A DNA stretch of 5,871 nt. It comes from an uncultured Sutterella sp. Its GTDB lineage: Bacteria; Pseudomonadota; Gammaproteobacteria; Burkholderiales; Burkholderiaceae_F. Shown here one piece after another: positions 1 through 4,193 of the stretch. The stretch covers positions 1-5,871 of the forward strand of contig USAL01000114.1 of assembly GCA_900552545.1 (NCBI GenBank). Direction: 5' to 3'. Within the stretch, counting starts at the first letter, position 1. Each line of letters starts with the position of its first letter. A program made the translations under genes and the position numbers. The notes beneath the pieces are model-generated. The model saw only the letters and a list, made by a program, of their open reading frames with translations. It was not told where the DNA came from and did no database searches.

Positions 1-1
1 C

Positions 2-1423
2 AGCCCCGACATACCCGAGCAGCAGGTGATCCGGCTCTTAAAGAGCAAGGCCGTGCTGATGCCGGGCTGCACCGTGAGCTACAAGAACGCCGTCACGGGC
101 GCCGACCTGCAGTGGAAGTACGACGGCGGTCTGCGCGAATACCTCCTGGCCGAACTCCCCGAGGCCCTTTTGTGCGAACCCTTTGAGGCGCAGGAATGGG
201 CCGACGACGACACCGAGGGCTTTGCCAACGGCGAAGGCGCCTCCTGGGTCGTGTGCTGGACCGAAGCAGGTGCCCTGGTGCGCGAGAGTTACGTGAACCT
301 CATCCCGACGCCCGCGGGCGGCACGCATGAGGCGGGCCTGCGCGACGGGCTTTTCGGCGCCATGAAGAACTTCATGGAAGCCCATGGCCTGATGAGCAAG
401 GGTGTGAAGCTCCTGCCTGAAGACGTCTTTGCGCGCGCAAGTTTTGTTCTTTCCACCAAGGCCCTTGATCCGCAGTTCCAGGGACAGACGAAGGAAAAGC
501 TCACGAGCCGCGAGGTGTTTCGCCTGGTGTCCAATTTCGTGCGGCCGCAGTTTGAGTTCTGGCTCACGCACCACATGGACGAGGGCAAGAAGTTGGCCGA
601 GCTCGTCAACCGTCAGGCGCAGGCGCGTCAGCGCCAGTCGCAGAAGGTCGAGAAAAAGCGCGGCTCAAGCGTTGCGGTGCTTCCGGGCAAGCTCACCGAC
701 TGCGAGTCGACCGACATCACCCGCAACGAAATCTTTCTCGTTGAGGGCGACAGCGCAGGCGGCACCGCAAAGAAGGGTCGCGACAAGGAGAATCAGGCGA
801 TCCTTCCGCTGCGCGGCAAGGTGCTCAACACCTGGGAAGTCGACAGCGACCGCATCTACGCCTCGCAGGTGATTCACGACATCGCCGTCGCCCTGGGCGT
901 CGATCCGCACAAGCTCGATGACGACGTTGATCTCAAGGGCCTTCGCTACGGCAAGGTCTGCATCCTCGCCGATGCCGACGTCGACGGCAGCCACATTCAG
1001 GTGCTGCTTTTGACGCTCTTTTACCGGCACTTCCCGAAACTCATCGCCGAAGGCCACGTCTACATCGCGCAGCCGCCGCTTTTCCGCGTCGACGTCCCCA
1101 AGGTGGGCAGAAAGCCCGAAAAGAAGCTCTACTGCGCCGACGACAAGGAATTGAAGAGAACGCTCGCCAAGCTCGAAAAGGAAGGCATTACGCTTGATAA
1201 GCTTTCGATCTCGCGCTTCAAAGGGCTGGGCGAAATGAGCGAAAAGCAGCTCGCTGAAGCGGCCTTCCATCCGGATACGCGCCGCCTTCTTCCGGTGACC
1301 CTGGGCGACCTTCAGGCCTCGCAGACCAACGCCGTGATGAGTCTTCTCATGGCCAAGGGCGAGGCCAACGGCCGCCGCCGCTGGATGGAGCTTCACGGTG
1401 ACGACGTCGAGCTTGACGTGTAG
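2..1423 (+). CDS. parE: DNA topoisomerase IV subunit B (ParE), 5'-truncated by window edge
   Basis: ParE is the ATPase subunit of topoisomerase IV (ParC2ParE2), which decatenates daughter chromosomes and relaxes supercoils in the cytoplasm. The reading frame is open from the first bases, so 473 C-terminal residues are visible. About 180 N-terminal residues, most of the GHKL ATP-binding domain, lie outside the window. Visible in order (fragment numbering): the transducer domain with VNLIPTPAGGTHEAGLR near 98-114; the QTK loop with its ATP-contacting Lys164; the TOPRIM domain with EGDSAGG at 248-254 (catalytic Glu248); PLRGKVLN at 269-276; the Mg-binding DADVDGSH at 324-331; and RFKGLGEM at 405-412. 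I favour ParE over GyrB because there is no long insert in the TOPRIM/tail region and the end, RRRWMELHGDDVELDV, matches the ParE C-terminus. The GTG at 26 is internal, not a start. No intrinsic terminator follows the stop. No frameshift or missing key residue is seen. Confidence 0.96.
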   Translation, partial: SPDIPEQQVIRLLKSKAVLMPGCTVSYKNAVTGADLQWKYDGGLREYLLAELPEALLCEPFEAQEWADDDTEGFANGEGASWVVCWTEAGALVRESYVNLIPTPAGGTHEAGLRDGLFGAMKNFMEAHGLMSKGVKLLPEDVFARASFVLSTKALDPQFQGQTKEKLTSREVFRLVSNFVRPQFEFWLTHHMDEGKKLAELVNRQAQARQRQSQKVEKKRGSSVAVLPGKLTDCESTDITRNEIFLVEGDSAGGTAKKGRDKENQAILPLRGKVLNTWEVDSDRIYASQVIHDIAVALGVDPHKLDDDVDLKGLRYGKVCILADADVDGSHIQVLLLTLFYRHFPKLIAEGHVYIAQPPLFRVDVPKVGRKPEKKLYCADDKELKRTLAKLEKEGITLDKLSISRFKGLGEMSEKQLAEAAFHPDTRRLLPVTLGDLQASQTNAVMSLLMAKGEANGRRRWMELHGDDVELDV

Positions 1424-1560
1424 GATGCCGGAGGGGGAGGCGAACACCAAGGAAAGGTTGAAAAACAAAACGGCCTTCTTCCTTGAGGTATTGCACCCCG
1501 ACAGCATCCCAACAGGCCGCCGCGGTTGCTAGACTAAGGAAAATTGTCTGCTCGACATCG

Positions 1561-1583
1561 CAAGCGCGACTCTCCCGCGCTTG
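1561..1583 (+). promoter_or_regulatory. Perfect 8-bp inverted repeat upstream of the SIMPL gene
   Basis: CAAGCGCG (1561-1568) and CGCGCTTG (1576-1583) are perfect reverse complements around the 7-nt loop ACTCTCC. The arm is six of eight G/C, so the RNA hairpin should be stable. It ends 14 nt before the AAAGGAG ribosome-binding site at 1598-1604. No T-tract follows, so it is not a standard intrinsic terminator. It could be a leader hairpin affecting mRNA stability or translation, a processing site between parE and the next gene, or a protein-binding operator. Its position between a housekeeping gene and a gene with a good ribosome-binding site does not distinguish these. Confidence 0.5.
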
Positions 1584-1597
1584 GGTGGGCTGGCAAT

Positions 1598-1604
1598 AAA
1601 GGAG
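1598..1604 (+). promoter_or_regulatory. Ribosome-binding site fixing the SIMPL gene start
   Basis: AAAGGAG lies 6 nt before the ATG at 1611, a near-ideal Shine-Dalgarno sequence and spacing. It decides the start against the in-frame TTG at 1581, which would place the start codon inside the hairpin arm and has no comparable site upstream. Confidence 0.8.
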
Positions 1605-1610
1605 CTCACC

Positions 1611-2324
1611 ATGCAATGCAGCAACCTTGCAAGCAGCATCATCATTGCCGCCGGCATCGCCGGCGGTCTGGCAATTCTTGGCAGTTCGCTTGATACGGCC
1701 GTGGGGCGCTTTGTCGACCGCGACCGCGTGGTGACCGTCAAGGGCCTGGCCGAGCAGCAGGTTTCAGCCGACCGGGTGATCTGGCCGCTCTCGTTTCGCG
1801 AGTTGGGCAACGACCTGCAGCAGGTCTTCGGCACCGTCAACGCGAAGTCGGCCCTGATCGTCGACTTTCTCAAGGCGGGAGGCATCAAGGCCTCCGAAAT
1901 CAGCATCTCGGCCCCGACGGTCGATGATGCGCAGGCCAACAACTACGGCGGCAACCAGCGTCCGATGCGCTATTCGCTCACGCAGACTATCACGGTGACG
2001 ACCGACAAGGTCGAAGCCGTCTTAAAGCTCATGCAGCAGCAAAGCGAGCTGATCGGCAAGGGCATTACGCTCGCAAGCGACTACAACTGGCGCACGCGCT
2101 TTGACTTTACGGGGTTGAACGCCATCAAGCCCGGCATGATCGAAACGGCGCCCGTCAACGCCCGCGAGGCGGCTCAGAAGTTCGCGCAGGACTCGGGCTC
2201 GACCCTGGGCAAGATCCGCCGCGCAAGCCAGGGGCAGTTCTCGATTTCCAACCGCGACGAAAATACGCCTTACATCAAGAATGTGCGCGTGGTGACGACG
2301 GTTGAATATTTTCTCAAGGACTAA
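1611..2324 (+). CDS. SIMPL (DUF541) domain protein, membrane-anchored or periplasmic
   Basis: This 237-residue protein belongs to the SIMPL/DUF541 family (COG2859-like), whose bacterial members have no settled biochemical function. Residues 8-28 are hydrophobic (SSIIIAAGIAGGLAILG) with no lipobox and no clear signal-peptidase site, so I read them as an N-terminal signal anchor with the rest in the periplasm. The n-region has no positive charge; Arg/Asp-rich residues follow the segment. The domain begins with VVTVKGLAEQQVSADRVIWP at 40-59, the hallmark opening of this family, and continues with alternating strands and helices to VVTTVEYFLKD at the C-terminus. NWRTRFDFTGLNAIKPGMI near 159-177 and the following NAREAA segment are also typical. 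Length fits the family. Upstream is the hairpin at 1561-1583; metQ starts 90 nt after its stop. The family assignment is firm; any role in envelope or stress physiology would be a guess. Confidence 0.88.
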   Translation: MQCSNLASSIIIAAGIAGGLAILGSSLDTAVGRFVDRDRVVTVKGLAEQQVSADRVIWPLSFRELGNDLQQVFGTVNAKSALIVDFLKAGGIKASEISISAPTVDDAQANNYGGNQRPMRYSLTQTITVTTDKVEAVLKLMQQQSELIGKGITLASDYNWRTRFDFTGLNAIKPGMIETAPVNAREAAQKFAQDSGSTLGKIRRASQGQFSISNRDENTPYIKNVRVVTTVEYFLKD

Positions 2325-2413
2325 CCGCGGTCTTGGCCGAGGCATCGAATGCATTGACTGCATCGGCTGAGCAGGCGGGAAAATAATTTTTTAATACAGG
2401 GAAGGAAAAAACC
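2325..2413. other. Intergenic spacer SIMPL gene to metQ, with AT-rich patch
   Basis: In this 89-nt gap GCCGAGGCA (2336-2344) can pair with TGCATCGGC (2359-2367) with one mismatch around a 14-nt loop, a modest hairpin. An AT-rich tract with a run of six T follows at 2387-2392, but 19 nt of spacer separates it from the hairpin, so it is a poor terminator. TTGACT (2354-2359) and AATAAT (2382-2387) resemble -35 and -10 hexamers, but the 22-nt spacing is too long for a normal sigma-70 promoter. A metQ promoter here is plausible but not demonstrated. The gap is too short and lacks the conserved structure for a SAM riboswitch. Confidence 0.4.
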
Positions 2414-3238
2414 ATGAAGAAGTTTCTGACTTTGACGGCGCTTTGCGCTGCCGTTGCCGTGGGTCTTTCGGGCTGCGGCGACAAGAAGGACGATGCCGCC
2501 GCCAAGAGCGCTGCGGCGCAGCCCGTGACGATCACGGTGGGCGCAACGCCCGTGCCGCACGCCGACATTCTCAAGTTCGTGCAGCCCGAGTTGAAGAAAG
2601 AGGGCATCGACTTGAAGATCATCGAATTTTCCGACTACGTCAAGCCCAACGTGGCGCTGGCCGACAAGGAAATCGATGCGAACTTCTTCCAGCACAAGCC
2701 CTACCTTGACAGCTTTGCCAAGGAACGCGGCCTGAAGCTTGGCGTGCTCACGACGGTGCACATCGAGCCCATGGGCGTGTATTCGAAGAAGTTCAAGGAT
2801 GTGAAGAGCTTCGGCAACGGCATTAAGGTCGCCATCCCCAACGACCCGACCAACGGCGGCCGCGCGCTCAAGGTGCTCGCTGACGCGGGCTTCTTTGACC
2901 TCAAGGACGGCGTGGGCATCAACGGCACGCCTGCCGACATCATCAACAACACCAAGAACGTTCAGATCGTAGAGATGGAAGCCGCGGTGCTGCCGCGCAC
3001 GCTCGACGATGTGGACTTCGCCGTGATCAACTCGAACTTCGCCATGGGCGTGGGTCTCAATCCCGCCAAGGATTCGCTCTTTACCGAATCGAAGGACTCG
3101 CCCTATGCCAACGTCGTGGCAATCCGCGAGGGTGACGACCGCGAAGTGATCAAGAAGCTCGGCGCCGCGATGACCACGCCTGCCGTGCGCGACTTCATCA
3201 TCAAGAAGTATAACGGCGCCGTGCTGCCCGCGTTCTAA
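2414..3238 (+). CDS. metQ: MetQ/NlpA-family methionine ABC transporter substrate-binding lipoprotein
   Basis: This is the periplasmic substrate-binding component of a MetNIQ-type importer, probably for L- or D-methionine, 274 residues as expected for the family. The signal peptide is MKKFLTLTALCAAVAVGLSGC with the lipobox LSGC at 18-21. Cys21 should be lipidated and anchored to the membrane; Gly22 follows. After a charged Ala-rich linker (22-37) the NlpA domain starts. Family signatures are GATPVPHADIL at 43-53, NFFQHKPYL at 90-98, IPNDPTNGGRAL at 141-152 and VINSNFAMG at 204-212. GAAGGA about 7 nt before the ATG is a good ribosome-binding site. The gene is followed within 25 nt by a strong terminator and has no metN or metI beside it, so it is either an orphan receptor or its ATPase and permease are encoded elsewhere. 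Exact ligand cannot be told from sequence; other small amino acids or a methionine derivative remain possible. Confidence 0.93.
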   Translation: MKKFLTLTALCAAVAVGLSGCGDKKDDAAAKSAAAQPVTITVGATPVPHADILKFVQPELKKEGIDLKIIEFSDYVKPNVALADKEIDANFFQHKPYLDSFAKERGLKLGVLTTVHIEPMGVYSKKFKDVKSFGNGIKVAIPNDPTNGGRALKVLADAGFFDLKDGVGINGTPADIINNTKNVQIVEMEAAVLPRTLDDVDFAVINSNFAMGVGLNPAKDSLFTESKDSPYANVVAIREGDDREVIKKLGAAMTTPAVRDFIIKKYNGAVLPAF

Positions 3239-3262
3239 GCTCACGCATAGAACCTAAAGAGC

Positions 3263-3296
3263 AAACCCCGGTCGGGACGTTCCCTGCCGGGGTTTT
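3263..3296 (+). terminator. Strong intrinsic terminator after metQ
   Basis: AAACCCCGG (3263-3271) pairs perfectly with CCGGGGTTT (3287-3295), and inside it GGGA (3274-3277) pairs with TCCC (3281-3284) around a tight CGT loop. The right arm runs into TTTT at 3293-3296. It starts 24 nt after the metQ stop and should end the metQ transcript. Because the left arm starts with AAA, the reverse strand ends in TTT, so it may also stop transcripts arriving from the convergent regulator gene, though less strongly. Confidence 0.88.
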
Positions 3297-3445
3297 ACTG
3301 GCCTGAAAATTCCTAAAGTATCTTAAGAGGGCTGTTAATACGATTTTTTCAAGGCTTGCACACTGATTACCTGAAATCGAGGATGCGATGCATAAAAGAC
3401 CATGTACAGTACTTTATGCCGAAGAGGTCTGCTTGATGACTGCCG
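3297..3445. other. Convergent intergenic spacer, AT-rich, no gene seen
   Basis: Between the metQ terminator and the 3' end of the convergent regulator gene I see no credible gene. An open frame starting at 3388 soon runs antisense through the regulator and does not look like protein. The stretch contains TTAAGAGGGCTGTTAATACG and a T6 run at 3344-3349. TTGCAC at 3356-3361 resembles a -35 but lacks a good -10. An inverted repeat sits at 3390-3419. The regulator has no other obvious terminator on its own strand. Confidence 0.5.
3390..3419. repeat. 7-bp inverted repeat downstream of the HxlR-type gene
   Basis: GCATAAA (3390-3396) and TTTATGC (3413-3419) are perfect reverse complements separated by 16 nt, and the loop contains GTACAGTAC (3404-3412), itself nearly palindromic. 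It lies 27 nt beyond the stop codon of the minus-strand regulator. It is A/T-rich and has no adjacent T-tract, so terminator activity would be weak. It may be a chance dyad or a protein-binding site. Confidence 0.3.
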
Positions 3446-3940
3446 TTACGAGAGCTTCTTCATGCCGCAGTTGGCCGTCATCCCCTTGTCGGCGAGGTAG
3501 TCCATGCCCCAGGCGTAGATGGCCTTCAGAACCGGGCGCAAGCGTTGACCGCGCTCGGAGAGCGAATACTCGACCTTGGGCGGCACCACGGGGTAGACGC
3601 GCCGCATGATGAGGCCGTCGCGCTCAAGTTCCCGGAGCTGCTGCGTAAGCATCTTGGCCGTGGCGCGCGGAATCAGGTGATGAAGCTGCGAAAAGCGAAG
3701 CGTCCCTTCAAAGAGGTTCCAGACGATGAGCGTCTTGTACTTGCCTCCGATGAGCTTCAAGGTGGTCTCGACGGGGCAGTGCATGACGTTCGCATCGTTG
3801 CTGCCGGCTGCATTGTCCTTGGCGGCGGCGCAGCAGGCGGGCAGCGCCGAATCTTCAGAATTCTCAATTGCCTCAGTGCGGGAGGCGGCGTCGTTTGTTT
3901 GTTTTTCCTGTTCTTCTTGATGAGCGCAGCACGGTCTCAT
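3446..3940 (-). CDS. HxlR-family winged-helix transcriptional regulator with Cys-containing N-terminal extension
   Basis: This is a 164-residue cytoplasmic DNA-binding protein. The HxlR (MarR/DUF24) domain spans about 55-150: HCPVETTLKLIGGKYKTLIV opens it, TAKMLTQQLRELERDGLI at 94-111 is the recognition-helix region, RRVYPVVPPKVEYSLSERGQ at 113-132 forms the wing, and a helix with AIYAWGMDYLADKG follows for dimerisation. Cys55 in HCPVE corresponds to the N-terminal redox cysteine that YodB-type members use to sense electrophiles. Typical members begin within roughly 5-20 residues of it; this one has 54 residues before it, polar and low-complexity, with Cys-Cys pairs at 4-5 and 36-37 and His7. 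A further Cys158 lies near the end. The start at 3940 has GGAG 7 nt upstream; the internal ATG at 3784 (Met53) lacks such a site. It is divergent from a copper-type ATPase, suggesting it controls that gene. The inducer, whether metal, thiol stress or other, is not shown by sequence. Confidence 0.9.
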   Translation of the reverse strand: MRPCCAHQEEQEKQTNDAASRTEAIENSEDSALPACCAAAKDNAAGSNDANVMHCPVETTLKLIGGKYKTLIVWNLFEGTLRFSQLHHLIPRATAKMLTQQLRELERDGLIMRRVYPVVPPKVEYSLSERGQRLRPVLKAIYAWGMDYLADKGMTANCGMKKLS

Positions 3941-4060
3941 GGCTTGACTCCGAGGGGATGGGCGTCGATGACGATGGGCGGCTAACTCCTGTCGTCGACG
4001 TTCCTGTATTTTTTGTTTTTCTGCTGCCGAGGCTGGGGTTGCCTCCGGCTTTGCGTGAGG

Positions 4061-4066
4061 ATTGTA
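4061..4066 (-). promoter_or_regulatory. Candidate -10 element for the HxlR-type regulator
   Basis: On the minus strand this reads TACAAT, five of six matches to TATAAT. It would give a leader of roughly 110 nt before the regulator ATG. No good -35 hexamer lies 16-18 nt upstream, so the promoter would be weak or activator-dependent. It overlaps by two bases the dyad at 4065-4079, an arrangement consistent with self-repression. Confidence 0.35.
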
Positions 4067-4079
4067 CTACGTTGAAGTA
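4065..4079. promoter_or_regulatory. Candidate HxlR-type operator, TACT-N7-AGTA dyad
   Basis: TACT (4065-4068) and AGTA (4076-4079) form an inverted repeat with a 7-nt spacer. From memory, this half-site and spacing resemble the box bound by Bacillus YodB, a member of the same regulator family. It lies between the divergent genes and overlaps the putative regulator -10. A four-base half-site can arise by chance, so the assignment rests on context. Confidence 0.35.
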
Positions 4080-4088
4080 TCTTTTTGG

Positions 4089-4110
4089 GAACTTTGTTTC
4101 AAAAGTGTTC
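4089..4110. promoter_or_regulatory. Imperfect 22-bp dyad near the ATPase promoter
   Basis: GAAC (4089-4092) and GTTC (4107-4110) are inverted around a centre at 4099/4100, and three further symmetric positions inside also pair, giving 7 of 11. It sits just upstream of the candidate -35 of the ATPase gene. It does not resemble the CueR or CsoR sites I know. It may be a second regulator site or a chance dyad in AT-rich DNA. Confidence 0.25.
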
Positions 4111-4114
4111 ATTC

Positions 4115-4142
4115 TTGTTTTTCAGAAACTAAAAGATAGAAT
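4115..4142 (+). promoter_or_regulatory. Candidate sigma-70 promoter for the copper ATPase
   Basis: TTGTTT (4115-4120) and TAGAAT (4137-4142) are separated by 16 nt. The -10 matches consensus at five of six positions; the -35 matches only TTG. Transcription would start near 4149, leaving a leader of about 45 nt before the ATG at 4194. That favours this ATG over the in-frame ATG at 4152, which would be almost leaderless. Confidence 0.4.
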
Positions 4143-4193
4143 CGACTGCACATGCCGATCAAGGCAGAGCATTTTCCTCCAACAGCGAGCACT

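Larger units (their letters stand above)
1424..1610. other. Intergenic spacer parE to SIMPL gene
   Basis: This 187-nt gap holds no convincing ORF or RNA gene. There is no G+C hairpin with a T-tract, so parE has no visible intrinsic terminator here. CAAGGAA (1448-1454) can pair with TTCCTTG (1479-1485), but across a 24-nt A-rich loop, which is weak. TTGCAC at 1491-1496 and TAGACT at 1530-1535 look like promoter elements, but their spacing to each other does not fit a sigma-70 promoter. The clearest element is the hairpin at 1561-1583, listed separately. The downstream gene may be read through from parE or from a promoter I cannot identify. Confidence 0.6.
3941..4193. promoter_or_regulatory. 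Divergent promoter region between the HxlR-type regulator and the copper ATPase
   Basis: This 253-nt gap is the most AT-rich part of the window, especially 4000-4140. It must hold the promoters of both flanking genes. On the regulator side, GGAG lies 7 nt before its ATG. A bulged hairpin, GCCGAGGC (4026-4033) with GCCTCCGGC (4041-4049), would fall at the very 5' end of the regulator mRNA. Candidate promoters and two dyads are listed separately. Open frames across this gap have no recognisable protein features. Confidence 0.65.

Noticed and set aside
26..28. GTG at 26 as the start of parE
   Set aside because: The frame is open to the left edge, and residues before the GTG (SPDIPEQQ) align in style with internal ParE sequence. 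The ATPase domain must lie upstream.
665..1507. 280-codon minus-strand open frame opposite parE
   Set aside because: It lies opposite the conserved TOPRIM coding sequence of parE and has no recognisable domain.
2336..2392. Intrinsic terminator after the SIMPL gene
   Set aside because: The hairpin has a mismatch and a 14-nt loop and is separated from the T-run by 19 nt, so it does not fit.
2325..2413. SAM riboswitch or other methionine-responsive leader upstream of metQ
   Set aside because: The leader is only 89 nt, shows only one mismatched hairpin and lacks the conserved multi-helix core of known SAM riboswitches.
2321..3244. 307-codon minus-strand open frame opposite metQ
   Set aside because: The plus strand encodes a complete lipoprotein with signal peptide and family motifs. 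The antisense translation is His/Arg/Val-rich and unrecognisable.
3388..3985. Plus-strand open frames across the HxlR-type gene
   Set aside because: They run antisense to a clear winged-helix gene, with Arg/Pro/Ser-rich low-information translations and no good ribosome-binding site.
3941..4193. CueR-type copper operator for the ATPase gene
   Set aside because: I found no long-spacer promoter with the typical ACCTTCC/GGAAGGT-like dyad between -35 and -10.
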